Shown here: positions 36,563 to 45,175 of the stretch, one piece after another | Position numbering within the stretch: position 1 is the stretch's first letter | Layout: each line of letters begins with the position of its first letter | NCBI GenBank assembly: GCA_964604465.1 | Contig: CAZRYZ010000001.1 | Coordinates: 1-64,000 of the forward strand | Source: Fluviibacter sp964604465 | Lineage (GTDB): Bacteria > Pseudomonadota > Gammaproteobacteria > Burkholderiales > Rhodocyclaceae | Direction of reading: 5' to 3' | DNA: 64,000 bases | Notes under the pieces: model-generated | Told to the model about the DNA's origin: nothing | What the model saw: only the letters and a program-made list of their open reading frames with translations | Databases searched by the model: none | Program-made: the position numbers and the translations under genes

Positions 36563-38167
36563 ATGAAAATCCGTCAGGCACTCCTCTCCGTTTCCGATAA
36601 AACCGGCGTTCTCGAATTTGCCCAGGCACTGACTGCCCAAGGGGTCGCCCTGTTGTCGACCGGTGGCACGGCAAAGCTACTGCGCGACGCCGGCCTGACG
36701 GTGACCGAGATCGGTGACTACACAGGTTTTCCGGAAATGCTCGATGGCCGCGTCAAAACGCTACATCCCAAAGTCCACGGGGGGATTCTGGCGCGCCGCG
36801 ATCTGCCAGCGCATATGGCCACCATCGAGCAACACGGGATTCCGACCATTGATCTGGTCTGTGTCAATCTCTATCCCTTTCGCGAAACGGTGGCCAAGGC
36901 TGGCGTAACGCTGGAGGATGCCATCGAAAATATTGATATCGGTGGACCGGCCATGGTGCGTTCGTCGGCCAAGAACTACAACGGCGTTGCCATCGTCACC
37001 GATCCGGCCGATTACGCACCGCTGATCGAAGAGATGAAAGCCCATGGCGCTTCGCTCTCGCTGGCAACCCGCTTCGGGCTGGCCAAGAAAGCCTTCACGC
37101 ACACGGCCCGCTATGACTCGGCGATTGCCAACTGGTTGACTGGCCTTGAAGCTGGCGTCGAAGACAAGCCGGCGGAGGCTGCGCCGACCCCGTCGATCTT
37201 CCCGAGCGCATTGCAACTGGCGTTTGATCGCTCTGAGACCCTACGTTACGGCGAGAACCCTCTGCAGCAGGCGGCTTTTTACCGTGACAGCACACCCACC
37301 GCCGGTGCCATCGCCAACTACACCCAGCATGGTGGCAAGGAATTGTCGTACAACAACATCGCCGATGCCGATGCTGCCTGGGAATGCGTGAAGACCTTCC
37401 GTGAACCCGCCTGCGTCATCGTCAAGCACGCCAACCCCTGCGGTGTGGCCGTTGACGACAACTTGCTGGCCGCCTACGAGAAAGCCTTCCAGACCGACCC
37501 GACCTCCGCTTTTGGTGGCATCATCGCATTCAATGGCCGTGTCGACGTAGATGTCATCGAAGCGATGAACGAGCGCAAGCATTTCGTCGAAGTTCTGATC
37601 GCGCCCGAATTTACCCCGGCCGCCATGGCATTGTTAAACGCCAAGGCCAATCTGCGCGTACTGACCGTTCCCCTCCCAATCGGCGATAAGCCGGTCTATC
37701 ACGCACTCGAACTCAAGCGTGTCGGCGGCGGCCTGCTGGTTCAAACGCCCGACGCCTTCAATGTGCAAGCCAGTGACCTGAAGGTGGTCACCAAGGTTCA
37801 GCCCACTCCGGGCCAGATTGCGGATCTCCTCTTTGCTTATCGCGTTGCAAAATTCGTCAAATCAAATGCTATAGTCTTCTGTGGAAACGGTATGACGCTT
37901 GGTGTGGGTGCCGGCCAGATGTCGCGTGTGGACTCGACCCGCATTGCCGCCATCAAGGCTGCCAACGCCAAGCTCTCCCTGGCGGGAAGCGTTGTTGCCT
38001 CGGACGCTTTCTTCCCGTTCCGTGATGGTGTTGATGTGCTGGCCGAAGCCGGCGCCAAGGCCGTCATCCAGCCGGGCGGCTCAATGCGTGACGAAGAAGT
38101 CATCGCAGCTGCCGATGAGCATGGCCTGGCCATGGTCGTTACGGGCGCCCGTCATTTCCGTCACTAA
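36563..38167 (+). CDS. purH: Bifunctional AICAR formyltransferase / IMP cyclohydrolase
   Basis: This 534-residue enzyme catalyses the last two steps of de novo IMP synthesis. The N-terminal MGS-like cyclohydrolase domain includes LLSTGGTAKLLRDAGL, GRVKTLHPKVHGGIL and ENIDIGGPAMVRSSAKNY. The formyltransferase domain has the catalytic KHANPCGVAV plus NNIADADAAWECV, and ends GVDVLAEAGAKAVIQPGGSMRD. It starts a plus-strand purH-pagP-purD-hemF run, with pagP between the two purine genes. Confidence 0.97.
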   Translation: MKIRQALLSVSDKTGVLEFAQALTAQGVALLSTGGTAKLLRDAGLTVTEIGDYTGFPEMLDGRVKTLHPKVHGGILARRDLPAHMATIEQHGIPTIDLVCVNLYPFRETVAKAGVTLEDAIENIDIGGPAMVRSSAKNYNGVAIVTDPADYAPLIEEMKAHGASLSLATRFGLAKKAFTHTARYDSAIANWLTGLEAGVEDKPAEAAPTPSIFPSALQLAFDRSETLRYGENPLQQAAFYRDSTPTAGAIANYTQHGGKELSYNNIADADAAWECVKTFREPACVIVKHANPCGVAVDDNLLAAYEKAFQTDPTSAFGGIIAFNGRVDVDVIEAMNERKHFVEVLIAPEFTPAAMALLNAKANLRVLTVPLPIGDKPVYHALELKRVGGGLLVQTPDAFNVQASDLKVVTKVQPTPGQIADLLFAYRVAKFVKSNAIVFCGNGMTLGVGAGQMSRVDSTRIAAIKAANAKLSLAGSVVASDAFFPFRDGVDVLAEAGAKAVIQPGGSMRDEEVIAAADEHGLAMVVTGARHFRH

Positions 38168-38209
38168 TCTGTTCTTCTCATTTCCATTCATCATTCAGTA
38201 GCCATCGCC

Positions 38210-38887
38210 ATGAATCATTGCTCACGAATCCTGACGGCCTTCCTGGCGGCGCTTGCGCTGACTGTGAACATTCCGGCATTTGCCCAAGCGGCTTCCGACG
38301 CAAGCACTGCTTCGAGCAGTGCAGACAGCGCCCCGTCGCCTCAGAACGTGGTCGTTGCCGGCACCCCAGACGCCACCGAAAAGGCAGCCAGCAGCAAGAG
38401 CTGGTACGGCTCGGCATGGGATACCGCCAAGCAGCATCTTTCGGACATCTGGGAAAAGGGTGACGTCGAACTTTACGTCCCTTTCTGGAGCTATCACCTG
38501 CCCTTTGCCTATTCCGCGGAAAAGCGCTCCCAGTACACCGAATATCCGGCGGGTGGTGGTCTCGGCAAGGGCTGGTATAACAATAGCGGCAACTGGGAAG
38601 GCATCTACGCTATGGAATTCCAAGACTCCCATGGCAAACCCATGTACATGGGTGGTTATGGCTGGGTGCCGACCTGGAACCCCATCAATGAAAAATCCAG
38701 GGTTGGTGTTGGCGCCACGGTTTTCATGTTCATGCGTTCCGACATCAATTACTATGCACCGACCCCCGGGATTCTGCCCATGGCGACCATGGGCTACGGG
38801 CCGATTGATGTGCAAGTCGCCTATATCCCCGGAGGCGAAGGCTATGGCAACGTCCTCTTCTGGTGGGCCAAGTACTCATTCAAGTAA
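38210..38887 (+). CDS. pagP: Lipid A palmitoyltransferase PagP
   Basis: This 225-residue outer-membrane enzyme transfers palmitate from phospholipid to lipid A. A signal peptide (ILTAFLAALALTVNIPAFAQA) is followed by a Ser/Ala-rich region of about 40 residues, then the PagP barrel: VELYVPFWSYHLPFAY with the conserved His, KRSQYTEYPAGGGLGKGW, GNWEGIYAMEFQDSH with Asp and Ser of the active site region, GGYGWVPTW and MGYGPIDVQVAYIPG. The low-complexity N-terminal spacer is unusual against the 186-residue E. coli protein. It sits between purH and purD. Confidence 0.92.
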   Translation: MNHCSRILTAFLAALALTVNIPAFAQAASDASTASSSADSAPSPQNVVVAGTPDATEKAASSKSWYGSAWDTAKQHLSDIWEKGDVELYVPFWSYHLPFAYSAEKRSQYTEYPAGGGLGKGWYNNSGNWEGIYAMEFQDSHGKPMYMGGYGWVPTWNPINEKSRVGVGATVFMFMRSDINYYAPTPGILPMATMGYGPIDVQVAYIPGGEGYGNVLFWWAKYSFK

Positions 38888-38953
38888 TTCAGGTCAGTCT
38901 AGGGCCTCACCCATTGACGGTTTAGCGCCTTACTTAATTCGCAGGAACGTTGT

Positions 38954-40237
38954 ATGAAGATTCTCGTTGTTGGCTCAGGTGGCCGTGAACATGCTCTGGC
39001 CTGGAAACTGGCTCAAGGCGCTGGCGTCACTAAAGTCTATGTCGCCCCCGGTAATGCCGGAACCGCCCGCGAAGCGAAGCTCGAGAATCTGCCCATCACA
39101 GACCTCCAGGCCCTGGCCGACTTTGCTGAGCAGCATGACATTCACCTGACGGTCGTCGGACCGGAAGCCCCGCTCGCAGCAGGGATTGTTGATCTTTTTC
39201 GCAGTCGCGGCCTGAAAATCTTTGGTCCGACCCAGGCAGCAGCCCAGCTGGAAAGCTCCAAGGATTTTGCCAAGCGCTTCATGGCCCGTCACCAGATTCC
39301 GACGGCTGCCTTTGAGACTTTTACCGATCCATTATTAGCGCATGACTATATCAACCAGCGCGGTGCACCCATCGTCATCAAGGCAGATGGTCTGGCCGCC
39401 GGTAAGGGCGTGGTCGTTGCCATGACCTTGGATGAAGCCCATGCGGCTATCGACGACATGCTCTCAGGCAATAAGCTCGGCAGCGCCGGTGCCCGCGTCG
39501 TGATCGAAGATTTCCTCGACGGCGAAGAAGCCAGCTTCATCGTGCTGGTCGATGGTAAAAACGTTCTGCCCATGGCGACCAGCCAGGATCACAAGCGCAT
39601 TGGTGATGGCGACACCGGCCCGAATACGGGTGGCATGGGTGCCTATTCACCTGCCCCCGTGGTCACGCCCGAAGTGCATGCCAAAGCCATGCGTGAAATT
39701 ATTCTGCCGACCGTGCGAGGCATGGAGGCGGATGGCATCCCATTTACTGGGTTCCTGTATGCCGGCCTGATGATTGGCAAAGATGGATCGGTCAAGACGC
39801 TTGAATTTAACGCCCGCATGGGAGATCCCGAAACCCAGCCGATCATGATGCGACTCAAATCAGATGCCGTAAAAATGTTCGAGCATGCGATTGCCGGCAC
39901 GCTGGATCAGGCCGAAACCGATATCGAATGGGATCGTCGCGTGGCTCTGGGTATTGTGCTCGCGGCAGCCAATTACCCTGAAACCCCGAAGAAGGGGGAT
40001 GCCATCAGGGGGCTTCCCGACGGCAATGCGGCAGGTGACGATGCGCACGTATTCCATGCCGGTACCAGCGATGAGAACGGCCAGGTTGTTACTAGTGGCG
40101 GCCGCGTCCTCTGTGTGACGGCTCTGGGTGAGAATGTGGCCCAGGCTCAGAAGCGGGCTTACGAGGCTGCCGCCGATATCCACTTTGACGGCATGCAGTT
40201 CCGCAAGGATATCGGCTACCGCGCCATCAATCGCTGA
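38954..40237 (+). CDS. purD: Phosphoribosylamine-glycine ligase
   Basis: This 427-residue ATP-grasp enzyme catalyses the second step of purine synthesis. It starts MKILVVGSGGREHALAWKLAQ; IVIKADGLAAGKGVVVA binds ATP, MATSQDHKRIGDGDTGPNTGGMGAYSPAP is the family signature and EFNARMGDPETQ holds metal ligands. AGGAA precedes the ATG. It is followed after 22 bases by hemF. Confidence 0.97.
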   Translation: MKILVVGSGGREHALAWKLAQGAGVTKVYVAPGNAGTAREAKLENLPITDLQALADFAEQHDIHLTVVGPEAPLAAGIVDLFRSRGLKIFGPTQAAAQLESSKDFAKRFMARHQIPTAAFETFTDPLLAHDYINQRGAPIVIKADGLAAGKGVVVAMTLDEAHAAIDDMLSGNKLGSAGARVVIEDFLDGEEASFIVLVDGKNVLPMATSQDHKRIGDGDTGPNTGGMGAYSPAPVVTPEVHAKAMREIILPTVRGMEADGIPFTGFLYAGLMIGKDGSVKTLEFNARMGDPETQPIMMRLKSDAVKMFEHAIAGTLDQAETDIEWDRRVALGIVLAAANYPETPKKGDAIRGLPDGNAAGDDAHVFHAGTSDENGQVVTSGGRVLCVTALGENVAQAQKRAYEAAADIHFDGMQFRKDIGYRAINR

Positions 40238-40259
40238 GCCCCAGTCGCCTTCTATCCCC

Positions 40260-41192
40260 ATGACTGAACATTCCGGCGCAGAGCGCTCTCGGACAGTTGA
40301 AGTTTACTTGCGCGGCCTACAGCAGCGGATCGTGGATGCGCTCTCGGCCCTCGATGGTCAGCCTTTCCGTAAAGACAGCTGGACACGTCCGGCTGGAGGC
40401 GGCGGTGTCTCCTGCCTGATCGAAGAAGGCAATCTAATCGAACGGGGCGGTGTCAATTTCTCGCACGTGATGGGTGAACAGTTACCACCCTCTGCGTCAG
40501 CGCACCGCGCTGAACTGGCCGGTCGGCCCTATGAAGCGATGGGCGTATCGCTGGTCATGCACCCGCGCAACCCTTACTGCCCGACGGCCCATATGAATGT
40601 ACGCTACTTCGTCGCCCACCCCCCAAAAAATCAGCCCGATCTTGCGCCAGTTTTCTGGTTTGGGGGCGGCATGGATCTGACGCCTTATTACGGTTTTCGA
40701 GAGGACGCTGCTCATTTCCACCAGACCTGTCACGATGCATTGTCACGCCACGGCGCCGACTATTATCGGCGCTTCAAGGACTGGTGCGATCAATATTTCT
40801 TCCTCAAACACCGCAATGAGGCTCGTGGCGTAGGGGGTGTTTTCTTTGACGATCTTAACGAACCGGGATTTGACGCAAGTTTTGCGCTGACCCGCTCGGT
40901 GGGTGACGCGTTCGTTAGCGCCTATGCGCCGATTCTCGAGCGCCGCCGGGACATCCCCTGGACTGAGCGTGAACGGGATTTCCAGGCTTATCGGCGTGGC
41001 CGTTATGTGGAATTCAATCTGGTCTACGACCGCGGCACCCTGTTTGGCCTGCAATCCGGCGGTCGTACCGAGTCGATCCTGATGTCGATGCCACCAATCG
41101 TAAAATGGCGCTACGACTGGAAGCCCGAAGCCGGATCACCCGAAGCGACGCTTTATACAGACTTCCTCCCCCATCGGGATTGGCTGGTTTAA
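40260..41192 (+). CDS. hemF: Oxygen-dependent coproporphyrinogen III oxidase
   Basis: This 310-residue cytosolic enzyme oxidatively decarboxylates coproporphyrinogen III to protoporphyrinogen IX. The ATG at 40260 gives the usual N-terminus. Conserved blocks: RPAGGGGVSCLIEEG, GVNFSHVMG, GVSLVMHPRNPYCPTAHMNVR, FWFGGGMDLTPYYGF, DAAHFHQTCHDAL, GGVFFDDLNEPGF, RRGRYVEFNLVYDRGT and GLQSGGRTESILMSMPP. It implies at least facultatively aerobic heme synthesis and faces the hemCDXY operon. Confidence 0.97.
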   Translation: MTEHSGAERSRTVEVYLRGLQQRIVDALSALDGQPFRKDSWTRPAGGGGVSCLIEEGNLIERGGVNFSHVMGEQLPPSASAHRAELAGRPYEAMGVSLVMHPRNPYCPTAHMNVRYFVAHPPKNQPDLAPVFWFGGGMDLTPYYGFREDAAHFHQTCHDALSRHGADYYRRFKDWCDQYFFLKHRNEARGVGGVFFDDLNEPGFDASFALTRSVGDAFVSAYAPILERRRDIPWTERERDFQAYRRGRYVEFNLVYDRGTLFGLQSGGRTESILMSMPPIVKWRYDWKPEAGSPEATLYTDFLPHRDWLV

Positions 41193-41201
41193 CACCCGGT
41201 T

Positions 41202-41220
41202 AAGCTCATCCCATGAGCTT
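41202..41220. terminator. Hairpin between convergent hemF and hemY
   Basis: AAGCTCAT-CCC-ATGAGCTT is a perfect 8-bp stem with a 3-base loop in the 41-base gap between the convergent ends of hemF and hemY. It lacks a long T-run but could act in both directions. Confidence 0.5.
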
Positions 41221-41233
41221 TGAGTTCGCTACG

Positions 41234-42124
41234 TTAGCCGTGTGCTTTATGCGTATCAATAAACGCACGCGCCTTGGCAGTCCACGCATCAGCCACCATG
41301 CGGCTAAGCATGGCATCGGCCGCATCCATAAGATCAGCATCACATTCTTTACGCGGGATCTGCACCAGATACTCGCTAAAGCGTTGCTGATCGCTCCGGA
41401 AATGGCGCAGGTTGCCTAGATGCGCCTGTCGGGTACAGTTCGCCAGGAATCCTTGGGACAAACCATCTCGCGGGCGCAAGGAACGGACCAGCTTCAACAC
41501 GCTTTCCCAGTGTTCTGTTCCCAGCAAAGCGCGCAATTCACAACGCAGACTCGCCGTACTTCTGGGTGATTGCAGCTCACGGCTGGCCAGTGCCAGAACC
41601 TGCAACGCCGGTTCGAACTGGCGACGCGCTACCAGCATTTCAGCCTCCTGCTCCAGGCGTGCCGCCTTGAGAGCCGCATCATCCATTTCGACACGACCCA
41701 ACCATACGGCCGCACGATCCGAGTCATCCAGCCCCTGTGCGGCGCGCGCCGCCAGCAGGTCGGCATAACCCGGGGCAAAATCCAGCTTACGGGCACGTTC
41801 TGCCGCTTTGATAGCGGCCTCGAAGTGCCCTTCGAGCAGAAGACGCAAGGATGACAGCAGGGCCTGTTCCCCACGTTTCTGACGGCGCAACCGCCGATAC
41901 TGGGCAATACGGGCCGGCAAATGCAGGGTGCCCTGGAGCAACCGGAGCACCAGCGCCCCCAGGATGAGCGTCGCCAGAATCGCTAGAAGCAGAAAGTTCA
42001 GCGACATTTCGACTCGCCAGGTCGACAGGACAATCAAAGCATAACCATCATTGCGTGCCAGGAGATCAGCAACGACGACTGCCAATGCACCAAGCACCAG
42101 CCCCCAGAGTAACCACTTCCTCAT
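41234..42124 (-). CDS. hemY: HemY-family membrane protein, short form
   Basis: This 296-residue inner-membrane protein has two N-terminal TM helices (about 2-23 and 42-62) and a HemY N-terminal domain (LPARIAQYRRLRRQKRGEQALLSS). Helical TPR-like repeats follow (AERARKLDFAPGYADLLAARAAQG, LALASRELQSP). It is one of the non-enzymatic proteins encoded downstream of hemC-hemD-hemX, with a proposed role in heme-pathway assembly. E. coli HemY has about 398 residues, so about 100 C-terminal residues are missing here. It overlaps hemX by 4 bases. Confidence 0.88.
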   Translation of the reverse strand: MRKWLLWGLVLGALAVVVADLLARNDGYALIVLSTWRVEMSLNFLLLAILATLILGALVLRLLQGTLHLPARIAQYRRLRRQKRGEQALLSSLRLLLEGHFEAAIKAAERARKLDFAPGYADLLAARAAQGLDDSDRAAVWLGRVEMDDAALKAARLEQEAEMLVARRQFEPALQVLALASRELQSPRSTASLRCELRALLGTEHWESVLKLVRSLRPRDGLSQGFLANCTRQAHLGNLRHFRSDQQRFSEYLVQIPRKECDADLMDAADAMLSRMVADAWTAKARAFIDTHKAHG

Positions 42125-43239
42125 TGGGCGGCTCCCGGCGGTGAGTTAGGTGATTTAGGCGCCTCATCCGCGCTTGCGGGCTCTGTGACAGGCGCCGCAA
42201 CAAGCGACACTGTTTCGGGAGCCAGCGCGGCGCGCATGTCCGCCAGGGCCTGACGCGTTGCTTCCAGGCTGATCACATCAGGATCAATGCGCAGTTCTGA
42301 GAGGCTGTGCAATTCTTCCATATCGGTTTGCACCCGCGCATTGGCGGTGTCGGCATATTTCCGGATCCAGGCGTTCGCCTGTGCCAGGGTTTGCTGATAG
42401 ATAGGCGCGTTACGCATGATCAGGGCATGCCGCGCATCGAGCAGCAGGAGTCGCAACCCCTGCTGTAGAAATACTTTTTGCTCCGGGGCAATCAGCCCGG
42501 CTTCGGCACGATCCAGACGTTGCACGCGGATCAGGCTCCTTATCGCCTGCCAGACCTCCTGAGCCAAATGATCCGCCCATTGGCGCCCACGTTCGAGGAG
42601 CGTCTCTGCGGGTTCCAAATCGACCCGTGTTGTCTGTTGTGCGACCGGTGCCGTAAGGCGGCTATCCTGAACGAGAGGCAATTGATCAATACCAGCGATC
42701 AGCGTATCCAGGCGCGCTACAGCCAAACGCAGATCAAAACGGTCCTGTGATTTCAAACTGGTCAGATCCTGTCCGACAACCTGGCGCAAATTCTGCGCCG
42801 CGGCGGTTGGATCCTTGGCCAGCATCTGTTGTGCGCTCTGCAGCGCCGCGATCAGCATTTTGGGGTCACCTGTTGCGATCCACATCTGCCACCCTGCATC
42901 GACCTGCTGTTCGATACGATCCAAGCTTAAGAGCGCACGTTCCTGTTGCAACGACTGCCGCATCTGGCGTATGTCCGACTTCAAACGGTCCTGGTCGGCC
43001 ACGATCGCTTCCAGTGCAGTCAAGCGACCATCCGCCGAAGCAATCTGTCCGGCTTCGTTATCCAGGGTTTCCCAGAAGCGGACAGTGGCCAACTGCTGCA
43101 CGCCCAACCCGATCACTAACAGCATCAGGACAACAATCACCCAACGGCCAACCCCTCGTGCCTTGGTCACTGTTCGACGCGGCTTTGGCGGGGTGGACGA
43201 ATCACTCTGTTGATCCGGCGTTGATGGGTGCTCGCTCAT
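42121..43239 (-). CDS. hemX: HemX, uroporphyrinogen-III C-methyltransferase-like membrane protein
   Basis: This 372-residue protein has a Ser/Thr/Pro-rich cytoplasmic start, one TM helix (VIVVLMLLVIGLGVQQLA, about 33-50) and a large periplasmic helical domain (TALEAIVADQDRLKSDIRQMRQ and the conserved-looking LSLDRIEQQVDAGWQMWIATGD). It belongs to the HemX family, which has no methyltransferase motifs despite the name. It lies between hemD (9-base gap) and hemY (4-base overlap). Both ends are rich in Pro and Ala. Confidence 0.9.
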   Translation of the reverse strand: MSEHPSTPDQQSDSSTPPKPRRTVTKARGVGRWVIVVLMLLVIGLGVQQLATVRFWETLDNEAGQIASADGRLTALEAIVADQDRLKSDIRQMRQSLQQERALLSLDRIEQQVDAGWQMWIATGDPKMLIAALQSAQQMLAKDPTAAAQNLRQVVGQDLTSLKSQDRFDLRLAVARLDTLIAGIDQLPLVQDSRLTAPVAQQTTRVDLEPAETLLERGRQWADHLAQEVWQAIRSLIRVQRLDRAEAGLIAPEQKVFLQQGLRLLLLDARHALIMRNAPIYQQTLAQANAWIRKYADTANARVQTDMEELHSLSELRIDPDVISLEATRQALADMRAALAPETVSLVAAPVTEPASADEAPKSPNSPPGAAQ

Positions 43240-43248
43240 GGCGTATCC

Positions 43249-44076
43249 CTATGATGAATTGGATTGAGACATCCCATTATACGAGCGCAGCGTTTCGAGT
43301 AGCCCCTCGTCCCCACCATTGCTCACCATCACCTTGGCGAAGCCCAGCACATGCGCCGCCTCCGCAATTTTCGGATGCGGAACCAGTAGGTGGATGCGGC
43401 GCAGAACATCGGCCTGCGCTGGGGCGGCCGCCGCCATAACGTTCTGAAGCGACTCGCTGCTACTAATCACCATCAGTCGGGGTGACGAGGGAGCCGAGTC
43501 AAGCCAATCGGTCAACAGGGCTAATGCCTGCGGGTTCATGGTTCGCCGGTATACCGCCAACTCATCAACACGCGCGCCACGGGCTCGCAAAGTTTTTGCC
43601 AGAACATCACGGCCGCCTTCGCCGCGAATCAAGGCAAAGGCATGACCCTGACAGGAGACTTCGTTAAAAAAGGGCTCAGAGAGCAAGCCCTCGGAATCGA
43701 ATTGACACTCGGGCATCACCACCTCTGCCACACCGCAGGCGCGCAGAAGCGCGGCAGTTCCGGGTCCGACCGCTGCTCCTGCCACGGAAGCAGGCCAACC
43801 CCGGGGCGTCAACGCAGGTAGTGCACAAGTAACGGCATTGGCACTGATGAAGATGCAGGCGCGATACGTAGGCAAACGGTCAGCCATCTGCGCCAACGCC
43901 CCCGAATCTGCAATAGGCTCGATCGCAAGAAAGGGAATATGGTCTGCGTCGCCCCCAAGAGCGCGAATACCGGAGAGGAGTTTATCCGCCTGACCATCCG
44001 GACGCGTCACCAGGACACGCAGGCCGCTTAGCGTTCTTCCTGCAGGGCTTACTGAGGCGCTTCCGGTCGACGGCAT
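43249..44076 (-). CDS. hemD: Uroporphyrinogen-III synthase
   Basis: This 275-residue enzyme closes and inverts ring D of hydroxymethylbilane. HemD is poorly conserved. Recognisable parts are the N-terminal LRVLVTRPDGQADKLLSGIRALGGDADHIP (read in parts), FISANAVTCALPAL, AVGPGTAALLRACG, ALIRGEGGRDVLAKTLRARGA and DELAVYRRT. It lies 8 bases after hemC and before hemX, which supports the call. Confidence 0.93.
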   Translation of the reverse strand: MPSTGSASVSPAGRTLSGLRVLVTRPDGQADKLLSGIRALGGDADHIPFLAIEPIADSGALAQMADRLPTYRACIFISANAVTCALPALTPRGWPASVAGAAVGPGTAALLRACGVAEVVMPECQFDSEGLLSEPFFNEVSCQGHAFALIRGEGGRDVLAKTLRARGARVDELAVYRRTMNPQALALLTDWLDSAPSSPRLMVISSSESLQNVMAAAAPAQADVLRRIHLLVPHPKIAEAAHVLGFAKVMVSNGGDEGLLETLRSYNGMSQSNSS

Positions 44077-44084
44077 GCACTGAC

Positions 44085-45020
44085 TCAGTCCGATGAAGCG
44101 TTCACAGCATGAATCAATGCGTCCGCACCCTGAGTCAGGAGTTGCTCCGCGAGACCTTTACCCAGTGTCTCTGCCTCTGCCCAAGGCCCACGACATTCGC
44201 CAGCGACGATCTGGGCACCATCAACCGATGCCACCAGACCACGCAACCAGAACTGCTGCCCCGGTTCACCCACAGCAAAACCGGCAATCGGCAGATGACA
44301 ACTACCACCCAGACGGCGCGAGAAGGCCCGCTCGGCACGAACACAGGCCGATGTTTCGGCATCCGATAGGCCATCCGCAATTTGCTGGTTTTCTGGCTGG
44401 TTGGCGCAGATCTCAATACCCAGCGCGCCTTGCCCTGGCGCTGGAAGCATATCGGCCGGATCAATACGCATGCGGATCCGTTCGCCCAGACCCAAACGCA
44501 CCAAACCGGCCGCCGCTAGAATAATGGCATCGTATTCACCCTCATCCAGCTTACGCAGGCGAGTATCCAGATTGCCGCGCAACGGCTTGATCACCAGCTG
44601 CGGGTATCTGGCCCGAAGCTGGGCTTCACGGCGCAGACTCGACGTGCCAACGATCGATCCTGCCGGCAAATCGGCCAATGTGGCAAAGCGCGGGCTGACA
44701 AACGCATCCCGCGGGTCCTCACGTTCACTGATCGCTGCCAGGACAAAGCCTTCGGGCATGTCCATCGGCACATCTTTCATCGAATGCACCGCCAAGTCGG
44801 CCCGGCCTTCTGCCATGGCAACCTCGAGCTCCTTGATGAACAACCCCTTACCACCAATGGCCGCCAGGGGCCGATCCAGGATCTGGTCTCCCCGGGTCGT
44901 CATGCCTAGAATGGTCACAGCCCGTTCCGGGTTCTGCGCCTGCAAACGACCTTGCACATGCTCAGCCTGCCACATGGCCAGGCGGGACTCTCGGGAAGCG
45001 ATGATAAGCGGTTTGGACAT
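44085..45020 (-). CDS. hemC: Hydroxymethylbilane synthase
   Basis: This 311-residue porphobilinogen deaminase begins ASRESRLAMWQAEHVQ. It has FIKELEVAMAEGRADLAVHSMKDVP, GTSSLRREAQLRARYP, the catalytic region LRGNLDTRLRKLDEGEYDAI and the dipyrromethane-carrying Cys in RLGGSCHLPIAGFA. It is the first gene of hemC-hemD-hemX-hemY and is divergent from argH. Confidence 0.97.
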   Translation of the reverse strand: MSKPLIIASRESRLAMWQAEHVQGRLQAQNPERAVTILGMTTRGDQILDRPLAAIGGKGLFIKELEVAMAEGRADLAVHSMKDVPMDMPEGFVLAAISEREDPRDAFVSPRFATLADLPAGSIVGTSSLRREAQLRARYPQLVIKPLRGNLDTRLRKLDEGEYDAIILAAAGLVRLGLGERIRMRIDPADMLPAPGQGALGIEICANQPENQQIADGLSDAETSACVRAERAFSRRLGGSCHLPIAGFAVGEPGQQFWLRGLVASVDGAQIVAGECRGPWAEAETLGKGLAEQLLTQGADALIHAVNASSD

Positions 45021-45125
45021 ACGTAACTTACACCTGAAGGGAATAAAGGTCCTGTTTGCCCGAGGCTAGCGCCCATTAAAGCGTGCAGCCCAGGTCATGG
45101 CGTAATCCTAGCATGCGCCATCCCT

Positions 45126-45131
45126 TATAAT
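45126..45131 (+). promoter_or_regulatory. Candidate -10 box of argH
   Basis: A perfect TATAAT lies 45 bases upstream of the argH ATG in the 155-base gap divergent from hemC. No good -35 hexamer is seen at 17 bases, so activity is uncertain. Confidence 0.4.
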
Positions 45132-45175
45132 GCCGGGATTACAGCCACTTCTGCCGCTTCAGGCCGAGCACTGCC

